DNA of 35,452 nucleotides from Burkholderiales bacterium (GTDB lineage Bacteria > Pseudomonadota > Gammaproteobacteria > Burkholderiales > Casimicrobiaceae): contig JAICVH010000001.1 of the NCBI GenBank assembly GCA_025935435.1, positions 1 to 35,452 on the forward strand, written 5' to 3'. Under the pieces are notes generated by a model that saw nothing but the letters and a program-made list of their open reading frames with translations, had not been told where the DNA came from and searched no databases. A program made the translations under genes and the position numbers. Below are positions 23,168 through 31,089 of the stretch, piece by piece. Positions within the stretch are counted from its first letter, which is position 1, and every line of letters starts with the position of its first letter.

Positions 23168-24883
23168 GTGCAAACACTGCTCAACCTGCTGGCCGGCGTA
23201 TCGCTCCTCGTGTGGGGCACGCACATCGTGCGCACGGGCATCCTGCGCATGTACGGCGGCGACCTCCGCCGCGTGCTGCGCCGGAGCGTCTCGCACCGTG
23301 CCTCGGCGTTTTTCGCCGGGCTCGGCGTCACCGGGTTGATCCAGAGCAGCACGGCGACGGCGTTGATCGTCGCGTCGTTCGCGGGTCAGGGCATCATCGG
23401 CACCGCGCCAGCACTCGCCGTCATGCTGGGTGCGGACGTCGGCACGGCGCTCGTTACCGTACTGCTGTCGTTCGACCTGTCGTGGCTTGCGCCGCTTCTG
23501 ATCTTCACCGGCATCGTGCTGTTCCTGTCCGCGCAGGCCGGCGCCGCCGGGCGCTTTGGCCAGATCCTGATCGGGCTCGGCTTGATCATGTTCGCGCTGC
23601 AATGGATTTCCGTCGCCGCGCAGCCGGTCGTCAAGGCCGCTGGCGTGCAGGTGATTTTTGCGTCCCTGACCGGCGATGTGCTGCTCGACATGCTCGTCGC
23701 AGCGCTGTTCACCGTGCTTTGCTATTCGAGCCTCGCCGTCGTGTTGCTCGTCGCGACGCTCGCGTCGCTGCATGTCATCGCGTTGCCGGTTGCGCTCGGT
23801 CTCGTGCTCGGTGCGAATCTCGGCAGCGGCCTCCTCGGCATGTTGTCGACGCTCCGCGCAACGCCGGAAGCACGTCGCGTGACGCTCGGCAACTTCATCT
23901 TCAAGGTGATCGGCTGCGTGCTCGCGATTCCGCTCGTCGGTCACCTCGAAAACTGGATCGCCGGTCTTGCGATCGACCCTGCGCGCGAGGTGGTGCTGTT
24001 CCATTTGATGTTCAACATCGCGCTCGCGCTGCTGCTGGTGTTCTGGACCGAGCGCATCGCGCGCGTCGCCGAACGCATGTTGCCGGCCCGCCCCTCCTCC
24101 GAGGATCCGGCCAAGCCACGCCATCTCGATCCATCGGCGCTCGACACGCCCGGGCTCGCGATCGCCTGCGCCGCGCGCGAGGCAATGCGCATCGGTGACG
24201 TGATCGAACAGATGCTCGCGGGCATGCTAACCGTGCTTACGACGAACGACCGGACGCTCGCGGAGCGGTTGCGCCGGATGGACGATGTCGTCGACCAGCT
24301 CTATACGGCGGTGAAGCTGTACCTGACGCAGATTCCGCGAGAAGCACTCGAGCAGCGCGAAGGTCGTCGCTGGGCGGACATCGTCTCGTTCGCTATCAAC
24401 ATGGAACAGGTCGGCGACATCATCGAGCGCATTCTCACCGACGTCGAGGACAAGAAGATCGACAAAGGCCGCAATTTCTCCGGCGCCGGTATGGCGGAAA
24501 TCTGCGACCTGCACGCGCGGCTGATCGCCAACCTGCGGCTCGGATTGTCGGTATTCCTGAACGGCGACCTCAAGCACGCGCAGGAACTGCTCGCACAGAA
24601 GGTGCTGTTCCGCGACCTCGAGCGCGCGTATGCGAACTCGCACCTTGGCCGACTCGCCGGCAACACGCTCGAAAGCATCGAGACGTCGTCGCTGCACCTC
24701 GACCTGATCTCCGACCTGAGGCGCATCAATTCGCACATCTGCTCGATCGCCTACCCGATCCTCGAGGAAGCCGGCGTGCTCGCGCATACGCGCCTGAAGA
24801 CGCAGGAGCCCGCTCCGCCCGCGACCGAAGCCGTCGCGAACGAGGGTGCGACGTGGCAGAAGCGAAAGCCCAAGACCGCATGA
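23168..24883 (+). CDS. Na/Pi cotransporter-family protein with PhoU-like C-terminal domain
   Basis: Protein of 571 residues. The membrane half (about 1-310) contains the Na/Pi-cotransporter repeat with the motif GLIQSSTATALI (Q59 to T62) and a second, degenerate copy VLCYSSLAVVLL (C185-S188) in which the usual Gln is lost. The cytoplasmic half (about 330-545) is all-helical and PhoU-like (IEQMLAGMLTVL, DDVVDQLYTAVK, FAINMEQVGDIIERI). It starts with a GTG six bases after the phnY stop, so it belongs to the phn operon. Family members can move phosphate either way; E. coli YjbB, with the same build, has been proposed as an exporter. Here export of the Pi released by PhnA is the likelier role, which is inference. 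Confidence 0.87.
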   Translation: MQTLLNLLAGVSLLVWGTHIVRTGILRMYGGDLRRVLRRSVSHRASAFFAGLGVTGLIQSSTATALIVASFAGQGIIGTAPALAVMLGADVGTALVTVLLSFDLSWLAPLLIFTGIVLFLSAQAGAAGRFGQILIGLGLIMFALQWISVAAQPVVKAAGVQVIFASLTGDVLLDMLVAALFTVLCYSSLAVVLLVATLASLHVIALPVALGLVLGANLGSGLLGMLSTLRATPEARRVTLGNFIFKVIGCVLAIPLVGHLENWIAGLAIDPAREVVLFHLMFNIALALLLVFWTERIARVAERMLPARPSSEDPAKPRHLDPSALDTPGLAIACAAREAMRIGDVIEQMLAGMLTVLTTNDRTLAERLRRMDDVVDQLYTAVKLYLTQIPREALEQREGRRWADIVSFAINMEQVGDIIERILTDVEDKKIDKGRNFSGAGMAEICDLHARLIANLRLGLSVFLNGDLKHAQELLAQKVLFRDLERAYANSHLGRLAGNTLESIETSSLHLDLISDLRRINSHICSIAYPILEEAGVLAHTRLKTQEPAPPATEAVANEGATWQKRKPKTA

Positions 24884-24938
24884 GCCCGGCGGGCGAGGCG
24901 GCACGCCGAGCCGAGGCCCGCAGGGGGCGGCGCCGGGC
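24884..24938 (+). other. GC-rich hairpin region after the Na/Pi transporter gene
   Basis: GCCCGGCG at 24884-24891 pairs with CGCCGGGC at 24931-24938, with further GC complementarity between. It begins directly after the transporter stop and may end or attenuate the phn transcript before the EamA gene. No T-run is present. The remaining bases to 25010 hold a strong ribosome-binding site and a minicistron. Confidence 0.35.
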
Positions 24939-24999
24939 GATTGCGGGAGGCCGACACGCCGGCTGTAGCGCGTCGTCGACCGCACAAGGAGGCCGAGGC

Positions 25000-25011
25000 A
25001 TGGCACGTTGA
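25000..25011 (+). CDS. Three-codon minicistron (M-A-R-stop) ahead of the EamA gene
   Basis: AAGGAGG at 24986-24992 is the strongest Shine-Dalgarno I noticed in the window, yet the ATG seven bases downstream encodes only Met-Ala-Arg before a TGA. That TGA shares its last base with the EamA ATG (TGATG at 25009-25013). The arrangement suggests loading of ribosomes that then restart on EamA. It could also be a mis-spaced site that serves EamA directly. Confidence 0.3.
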   Translation: MAR

Positions 25012-25859
25012 TGCCCGAGCTGTCGCTCGGCATAACGCTCGCCGTTATTGGCGCCGGTCTGCTGCACGCGAGCTGGAACGCGCTGCTCAAAAGCGCGCCA
25101 GGCGGCGATCCGATGCTCGATACCGCATCGGTCGTTGCCGGTTCGTCGGTATGGGCATTGATCGTATTGCCGTTCGTTCCCTGGCCTGATCCCGCCGCGT
25201 GGAAATTCGTCGCGTTGTCGTCGACGATCCACTTCGCGTACTACATCACGCTTGCACACGCGTATCGAATGGGCGACTTGTCGTTCGCTTATCCACTGAT
25301 GCGCGGCACGGCACCGCTGATCGTCACGGTGCTCGGCATCGTATTCCTGCACGAGTTGCCGACGGCGCACGTCGCGGTCGGTATCGTGCTGATCTGCGCG
25401 GGCATCGTCAGCATCGCGTTCATCCGCCGCGAACGTCACCCGCCCGCCGCGGCTGGCTGGGCGTTCGCGAATGCGGCGGTGATCGCGCTCTACACACTGA
25501 CCGACGCCGCCGGCGCGCGCGCGTCGGGCAATGCAGCGTCGTACGTCACATGGCTGATCTTCCTCGAGGGACTGCCCTTCATCGCCTGGATCGTCTGGCG
25601 GCGCGGCCGTTCCGCGATCGATTACCTCGGACGCGGCTGGCGGCGAGGCCTGCTTGGTGGCGCGTGCAGCCTCGCGGCGTACGCCATCGTCTTGTACGCG
25701 ATGACGCGTGCGCCCGTGGCGGCGGTCGCCGCGCTTCGTGAAACCTCCGTGCTGTTCGCCGCGTTGATCGGCGCGGTCTGGCTGAAGGAGGGCTTCGGAC
25801 CGATGCGCCTCGCGGGCGCGGCGAGTGTCGTCGTCGGCGTGGCAGCACTCAAGCTATGA
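25011..25859 (+). CDS. EamA/DMT-family transporter
   Basis: Protein of 282 residues with about ten membrane helices in two repeats. Typical segments are GLLHASWNALLKSAPGGDP near the start, YRMGDLSFAYPLMRGTAPL at the end of the first repeat, and ALRETSVLFAALIGAVWLKE in the second. This is the subgroup with an N-terminal HA-WN-LLK motif. The ATG at 25011 is chosen over the TTG one codon earlier. Its stop overlaps the start of the flavoprotein gene by ATGA, so the two are translated together and the transporter probably moves the substrate or product of that enzyme. Substrate unknown. Confidence 0.86.
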   Translation: MPELSLGITLAVIGAGLLHASWNALLKSAPGGDPMLDTASVVAGSSVWALIVLPFVPWPDPAAWKFVALSSTIHFAYYITLAHAYRMGDLSFAYPLMRGTAPLIVTVLGIVFLHELPTAHVAVGIVLICAGIVSIAFIRRERHPPAAAGWAFANAAVIALYTLTDAAGARASGNAASYVTWLIFLEGLPFIAWIVWRRGRSAIDYLGRGWRRGLLGGACSLAAYAIVLYAMTRAPVAAVAALRETSVLFAALIGAVWLKEGFGPMRLAGAASVVVGVAALKL

Positions 25860-28297
25860 CGGAAACCTCGCTACCCTCGAGTGCGCGCGTTGTCGTCGTC
25901 GGCGGCGGCATCGCCGGTGTTTCCACGGCGTATCACCTGACGAAGTTCGGTATCACCGACGTCGTGCTTCTCGAGCAGGGTCGCCTCACCTGCGGCACGA
26001 CGTGGCATGCGGCCGGACTCGTCGGGCAGACGCGCGCGACGCGCAACGCAACGCGGATGAGCCGCTACGGTATCGACCTCTACGCATCGCTCGAGCAGGA
26101 AACGGGGCTCGCGACCGGCTGGAAGCAATGCGGCAGCGTCAATGTCGCGAAAACGCGCGAACGCCTGCAACTGATGCGCCGCCAGATGGCGCGTGCACAG
26201 AGCTTCGGCGTGGAATTCGAGTGGCTGTCCGCCGCCGGTGTCGCGACGCGGGTGCCATTGCTGCGGACGGATGATCTCGCTGGCGGCGTGTGGATTCCCG
26301 GCGACGGCAAGGCGAACCCGACCGATCTCGCACAATCGCTCGCCAAAGGCGCGCGTAGCCGAGGCGCTCGAATTTTCGAGCAGACACAGGTGACGGCGGT
26401 TCGCACGCAAAATCGGCACGTCGCGGGCATCGCGTGGCAGCGCGGAGACGAACGCGGCCAAATCGTGTGTGAAGCGCTCGTCAATTGCACCGGGCAATGG
26501 GCGCGCGAGTTCGGCGCGATGGCGGGCGTCGCCGTACCGCTGCAATCCGCCGAGCACTTCTACATCGTCACCGAGCCGATCGAAGGCGTCACGCCGGCGC
26601 TACCCGTGATCCGCGATCCCGACGGGTTCATCTACTTCAAGGAGGAAGTCGGCGGCGTCGTCATGGGTGGCTTCGAGCCCGTCGCGAAGCCGTGGAACGT
26701 CGAGCGCATTCCCGATCGCTTCGAGTTCCAGCTGTTGCCGGAGGACTGGGATCAATTCGAAGTGCTGATGCAAAACGCGCTGCACCGGATGCCGGCGCTC
26801 GAAACCGCGCAGGTCAAGCTGCTGCTGAACGGTCCTGAGAGCTTCACGCTCGACGGCAATTTTCTGCTCGGCGAAGCACCCGAGGTCGGCGGGTATTTCG
26901 TGTGCGCGGGGTTCAACTCGGCCGGCATCGCCAATTCGGGCGGTGCCGGGCGGTTGATCGCCGAGTGGCTCGTCGCCGGCGAACCTCCTTTCGACGTTTG
27001 GGACGTGGATATTCGCCGCTTCGGGGCGCTCCATGTCAATCGGCGTCATCTCGCCGATCGAACCGTCGAAACGCTCGGGCTGCATTACGCGATGCGCTGG
27101 CCGCGTGAAGAGCTCGTGACCGTACGGCCGCTACGTCGCTCGCCGCTCTACGACCGGCTGCGCGCGAAGCGTGCCGTGTTCGGCACCAAGCTCAACTGGG
27201 AGAGGGCGAACTATTTCCTGCCCGACGGCGCGGCGGAGCCACCGCCGACGCTGGACACGCCCGGCTGGCTGCCGTACGTGCTCGACGAGCAGCGCGCGTG
27301 CCGCGAGGACGTCGTCGTGTTCGATCAGACGTCGTTCGCGAAATTCGTGCTCAAGGGTCGCGACGCGCTGCAGGTGCTGGAACGGCTGTGCGCGAACCGC
27401 ATCGACGTCGACGTCGGCCGCATCGTCTATACGGCGCTGCTGAATGCGCGCGGCGGTTTCGAAAGCGATCTCACGATCACGCGCATCGCGGCCAACGAGT
27501 TCTTCATCCTGACCGGCTCCGCGCAGGCGACGCGCGACTTCGCATGGATCGAGCGCCACATCCGCGCCGACGAGCACGCAGCGCTCGTCGACGTGACGAG
27601 CGCTTACTCGGTCATTTCATTGATGGGACCGCGCGCCGAGCCGCTTTTGCATGCGCTGTCGCGCGACGATTTCTCGAGCGCGGCGTTCCCGTTCGCGACG
27701 ACGCGCATCGTCGACGTCGGATACGCGCGCGTGCGTGCAGCGCGCATGAGTTACGTCGGCGGGCCTGGTTACGAGCTGTACGTCGCGACCGACCAGTGCG
27801 CGACGCTCTACGATGCATTGTGCGAGGCCGGCGCGGCGTTGGCTCTGCGCGATGCCGGGTACTACACGATCGACGCGCTTCGCATCGAAGCGGGCCGGCG
27901 GGCGTGGGGCGCCGAGCTCTCCCCCGATGAAACGCCGCTCGAAGCGGGGCTCGTCTATGCAGTCGCGCTCGGCAAGCCCGCCGATTTCATCGGTCGTGAA
28001 GCGTTGCTGCGCCAGCAGGCGCGCGGCGTCGGCAAGCGGCTCGTGCAGTTCACGCTGAGCGATCCCTCCGCATTCGCATGGGGTGGTGAACCCATCATCA
28101 TGGACGGACGCTACGTCGGCGAGCTGACGTCGGCGGGCTACAGTCGAAAGCTTGGTCGCACCGTTGGATTCGGCTACGCTCGATCACCCGATGCCGACAC
28201 ACCGCTATCCGATGCGATGATCGATGGCGCGCGTTACGCGATCGACATCGCCGGCACCCTGCATGACGCGACCGTGCACCGCCAGACGATTCGGTGA
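25856..28297 (+). CDS. Dimethylglycine/sarcosine dehydrogenase-type flavoprotein (DAO plus GcvT domains)
   Basis: Protein of 813 residues, the size of mitochondrial-type dimethylglycine and sarcosine dehydrogenases. The N-terminal half is an FAD-dependent oxidoreductase with VVVGGGIAGVSTAYHL at 13-28 and TWHAAGLVG, where H51 is the residue that binds FAD covalently in this family. A linker (FAO_M type, about 375-430) joins it to a GcvT-like tetrahydrofolate domain (about 440-800) with LNARGGFESDLTI, SYVGGPGYELYV and GRRAWGAELSPDETPLEAGL. Such enzymes demethylate N-methylated glycines and pass the one-carbon unit to folate. The exact amine is open; close paralogues act on sarcosine, dimethylglycine and related compounds. 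It is coupled to EamA by ATGA and followed after 63 bases by an IclR regulator. Confidence 0.88.
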   Translation: MTETSLPSSARVVVVGGGIAGVSTAYHLTKFGITDVVLLEQGRLTCGTTWHAAGLVGQTRATRNATRMSRYGIDLYASLEQETGLATGWKQCGSVNVAKTRERLQLMRRQMARAQSFGVEFEWLSAAGVATRVPLLRTDDLAGGVWIPGDGKANPTDLAQSLAKGARSRGARIFEQTQVTAVRTQNRHVAGIAWQRGDERGQIVCEALVNCTGQWAREFGAMAGVAVPLQSAEHFYIVTEPIEGVTPALPVIRDPDGFIYFKEEVGGVVMGGFEPVAKPWNVERIPDRFEFQLLPEDWDQFEVLMQNALHRMPALETAQVKLLLNGPESFTLDGNFLLGEAPEVGGYFVCAGFNSAGIANSGGAGRLIAEWLVAGEPPFDVWDVDIRRFGALHVNRRHLADRTVETLGLHYAMRWPREELVTVRPLRRSPLYDRLRAKRAVFGTKLNWERANYFLPDGAAEPPPTLDTPGWLPYVLDEQRACREDVVVFDQTSFAKFVLKGRDALQVLERLCANRIDVDVGRIVYTALLNARGGFESDLTITRIAANEFFILTGSAQATRDFAWIERHIRADEHAALVDVTSAYSVISLMGPRAEPLLHALSRDDFSSAAFPFATTRIVDVGYARVRAARMSYVGGPGYELYVATDQCATLYDALCEAGAALALRDAGYYTIDALRIEAGRRAWGAELSPDETPLEAGLVYAVALGKPADFIGREALLRQQARGVGKRLVQFTLSDPSAFAWGGEPIIMDGRYVGELTSAGYSRKLGRTVGFGYARSPDADTPLSDAMIDGARYAIDIAGTLHDATVHRQTIR

Positions 28298-28360
28298 TGC
28301 CGCGACCGCGATTACGCGACTGCGGGTAGACTTCGTGCCGTTGCAATTGCGCGCCTTCCC

Positions 28361-29200
28361 ATGACCGTCATCCATCGCCTTGCTCCGCCGGCGCGCCGCG
28401 GCCGCACGCCGTCCCGGCCGGGCGTGGAGACCGCGCAAGTGCAAAGCCTGACGCGCGGGCTGTCCATTCTCGAATGCCTCGCGCGCGCCGAAGGCGGACT
28501 GACGCTCACCGACATCAGCGTTCGCGTCGAACTGGCGCCTTCGACGACGCACCGGCTGCTGTCGACGCTGGAAAAGATGGGTTACGTGTTTCAGGCCGGT
28601 GACCTTGGTCGCTGGTATGTCGGGTTGCAGGCGTTCACCGTCGGGTCGAGCTTTCTCGCCAACCGCGACTTCGCCACACAAAGCCACGCGTACATGCGGC
28701 GTCTGATGGAGCAGTCGGGCGAGACTGCCAACCTCGCCATTCTCGACGGCACCGAGGCGGTGTTCATCGACCAGGTGCAATGCCGCGAAACGATGCGCAC
28801 GATCGTCAAGCTCGGCAGTCGTGTGCCGCTGCATGCGTCCGGCGTCGGCAAGGCGATTTTCGCATCGCTGCCGGACGATCAGATCGATGCCTTGCTGAAG
28901 GTCAAGGGACTGCCGCGCATCACCGAGAACACGATCACATCGCCCGAAACGATGTGGGCGAGCATCCGGGTGATTCGCCAGCGCGGCTGGTCGTTCGATG
29001 ACGAGGAGCACCTGCCCGGCACGCGTTGCGTCGCCGCGCCGATCTATGACGAGCACGAGGAACCGCTCGGCGCCATTTCACTGGCCGGACCGTCCACCCG
29101 GCTGACCGATCAGCGCATCAAGCAGCTCGGCCCGGTCGTATCGCACATCGCCGAAGAGATCACACGCCGCCTGGGCGGGCGGTGGCCGCACCCGCACTGA
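28361..29200 (+). CDS. IclR-family transcriptional regulator
   Basis: Protein of 279 residues. After a basic tail of about 25 residues comes the winged helix (about 28-90: VQSLTRGLSILECLARAEGG, LTLTDISVRVELAPSTTHRLL, LEKMGYV). The IclR effector domain follows, with RLMEQSGETANLAILDG, PLHASGVGKAIFASLPD, RGWSFDDEEHLPGTRCVAAPI and GAISLAGPSTRLT. It probably controls the upstream EamA-flavoprotein pair, since it follows on the same strand and no other operon is closer. The ligand is unknown. The 89 bases between it and the convergent nagZ contain only an imperfect GC hairpin near 29205-29227. Confidence 0.9.
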   Translation: MTVIHRLAPPARRGRTPSRPGVETAQVQSLTRGLSILECLARAEGGLTLTDISVRVELAPSTTHRLLSTLEKMGYVFQAGDLGRWYVGLQAFTVGSSFLANRDFATQSHAYMRRLMEQSGETANLAILDGTEAVFIDQVQCRETMRTIVKLGSRVPLHASGVGKAIFASLPDDQIDALLKVKGLPRITENTITSPETMWASIRVIRQRGWSFDDEEHLPGTRCVAAPIYDEHEEPLGAISLAGPSTRLTDQRIKQLGPVVSHIAEEITRRLGGRWPHPH

Positions 29201-29289
29201 ACGGGCCGCGCTGCGCGAAGCGGCGCGCTAAAGCGTGCATGTCCGCTGCTATGCGTCGACCCGCTCTTGGTCGACATCCGTGCGCGCCG

Positions 29290-30312
29290 TCAGGCGAGCT
29301 GTGCGCCGGACGCACGACCTTCCGTCATCCGTGACCAGCGGCGCGCGAGATCCGCCCGCACCGGTGGCAACCATCGCGTCAGCAGGTCGTCCATCGCGTC
29401 GAAGTCGTTGCAGACGAGAACGACGTCGCACCCCGCGTCGATTGCTGCGGTCGCGCGCGCCACGATGTCACCGACCGCGTGCGCACCGACCATTTCGAGA
29501 TCGTCCGAAAACACGAGGCCGTCGAATCCAAGCCGTCCGCGCAGCACGTCGCTGATCCACACGCGCGAGAAACCGGCCGGCTGCGCATCGACGCTCGGAT
29601 ACACGACGTGTGCGGGCATGATCGCCGGCAGTGCCTGCTGGATCAGCGCGGCGAAGGGAACGACGTCGTACTGAAGGATCGTGTCGAGCGGCCGATCGTC
29701 GATCGGTGTCGCGACATGCGAATCCGCCACGACGAAGCCGTGCCCTGGAAAATGCTTGCCGACGCCGGCAACGCCGCCTTCCTTCAAGCCCCGCAACAAC
29801 GCGCCTGCGAGATCGGCCACGATGATCGGGTCGGCGTGGAACGCGCGATCGCCGATGACCGTGCTTGCGCCGTAATCGAGATCGAGCACCGGGGTGAATG
29901 CGACGTCGACGCCGTGCGCGCGCAACTCGCGCGCCAGCGTGCGACCGTGCTGGAAGGCGGAATCGTTCGCCGCTGCGGGATCGCCGTCCCACGCATGGCC
30001 GAGCGAGCGCATCGCAGGGATCACCGAGAATCCATCGGCGCGAAAACGCTGCACGCGTCCGCCTTCCTGGTCGACGCCGATCACGAGTTCGGGCCGCATC
30101 GCATGAATCGCGTCGTTGAGCGCATGCAGTTGCGCCGACGATTCGAAGTTGCGCGCGAACAGGATGACACCGCCGACGCGCGGATCCGCGAGCCGTGCGC
30201 GATCATCGTCGGTCAGCGTGAGCCCCTGGACGCCGAGCATGATCGGCCCGCGCAAGCCTACGTCGACTGCCGGCATTCCGGACCTTCGGTCGCTTGGTGG
30301 ATGGGCGGTCAT
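29290..30312 (-). CDS. nagZ: Beta-N-acetylhexosaminidase of cell-wall recycling
   Basis: Protein of 340 residues, family GH3. It removes N-acetylglucosamine from anhydro-muropeptides in the cytosol. Hallmarks are VIGVDQEGGRVQRFR (78-91), the loop KHFPGHGFVVADSH (186-199) with the D197/H199 catalytic pair, and the nucleophile D270 in VFSDDLEM. The first 12 residues may be excess, since a second ATG at residue 13 is closer to the usual start. It is the last gene of the minus-strand housekeeping block, 11 bases after pdxJ. Betaproteobacteria usually have acpS between these two genes, but it is absent here. Confidence 0.94.
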   Translation of the reverse strand: MTAHPPSDRRSGMPAVDVGLRGPIMLGVQGLTLTDDDRARLADPRVGGVILFARNFESSAQLHALNDAIHAMRPELVIGVDQEGGRVQRFRADGFSVIPAMRSLGHAWDGDPAAANDSAFQHGRTLARELRAHGVDVAFTPVLDLDYGASTVIGDRAFHADPIIVADLAGALLRGLKEGGVAGVGKHFPGHGFVVADSHVATPIDDRPLDTILQYDVVPFAALIQQALPAIMPAHVVYPSVDAQPAGFSRVWISDVLRGRLGFDGLVFSDDLEMVGAHAVGDIVARATAAIDAGCDVVLVCNDFDAMDDLLTRWLPPVRADLARRWSRMTEGRASGAQLA

Positions 30313-30323
30313 TGCGTATTCCT

Positions 30324-31076
30324 TCAGCTACCGACTGCGGCCTGTCGCATCAGCGCCTTCATCTCGCGTACCGCCTCGCGCAAGCCGACGAAGACACTGC
30401 GTGAAACGATCGCATGTCCGATGTGCAGTTCGCGCACGCCCGACAACGCGGCAACCGGCTGGACGTTGATGTAATTGAGCGCATGCCCGGCGTTGAAGCG
30501 CATGCCGAGGTCGCGAATCGCGCGGCCGGCGCTGCGAATGCGGTCGAGCTCGGCAACGACCGCCGCGCTTTCGGCGTCGCGTCCCTTGGCGTGGAACGCA
30601 TGCGCGTACGGCCCGGTATGCACTTCACAAACGCGCGCGCCGACCCGCGCCGCGGCTTCGACTTGCGCCACCTCCGCGTCGATGAACACCGACGTGACGA
30701 TTCCTGCGCCTGCGAGGCGGGCGATCGCATCGCGCAGCTTGTCTTCCTGACCGGCGACGTCGAGCCCGCCTTCGGTGGTCACTTCCTCGCGGCCCTCGGG
30801 CACCAACATCGCCATCTCGGGGCGTAGCGTGCACGCGATGTCGACCATTTCGTCGGTCGCGGCCATCTCGAGGTTGAGCTTGATGTGCACCAGATCGCGC
30901 AGCCTGCGCACGTCCTCGTCCTGGATGTGACGACGATCTTCGCGCAGATGCACGGTGATGCCGTCGGCGCCGCCGAGATGCGCCTCGACGGCCGCCCAGA
31001 GCGGATCGGGCTCGTACGTGCGCCGCGCCTGCCGCAACGTCGCCACGTGGTCGATATTGACGCCGAGTTCGATCAC
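30324..31076 (-). CDS. pdxJ: Pyridoxine 5'-phosphate synthase
   Basis: Protein of 250 residues. It condenses deoxyxylulose 5-phosphate with 3-amino-2-oxopropyl phosphate in DXP-dependent vitamin B6 synthesis. Motifs include LGVNIDHVATLRQARRTYEP at residues 4-23, DGITVHLREDRRHI, KLNLEMA, CEVHTGPYA and FNAGHALNY with ELHIGHAIVSRS at the end. I use the GTG at 31076 because the conserved protein begins there (IELGVNIDH) and GGGGA stands upstream; the open frame extends 37 codons back into recO without homology. It follows recO by 13 bases. Confidence 0.95.
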   Translation of the reverse strand: MIELGVNIDHVATLRQARRTYEPDPLWAAVEAHLGGADGITVHLREDRRHIQDEDVRRLRDLVHIKLNLEMAATDEMVDIACTLRPEMAMLVPEGREEVTTEGGLDVAGQEDKLRDAIARLAGAGIVTSVFIDAEVAQVEAAARVGARVCEVHTGPYAHAFHAKGRDAESAAVVAELDRIRSAGRAIRDLGMRFNAGHALNYINVQPVAALSGVRELHIGHAIVSRSVFVGLREAVREMKALMRQAAVGS

Positions 31077-31089
31077 GCCGTTTCCCCGG

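Noticed and set aside
22102..24198. Plus-strand open frame of 698 codons through phnY and the Na/Pi transporter
   Set aside because: It is a shifted frame across two well-defined genes and contains no conserved motif.
29205..29227. GC hairpin between iclR and nagZ as a terminator
   Set aside because: The arms pair only with mismatches in the middle and there is no T-run on either strand; too weak to list.
29255..29275. GTCGAC repeated ten bases apart between iclR and nagZ
   Set aside because: Six-base palindromes are common by chance in this GC-rich sequence and the site is not near a start.
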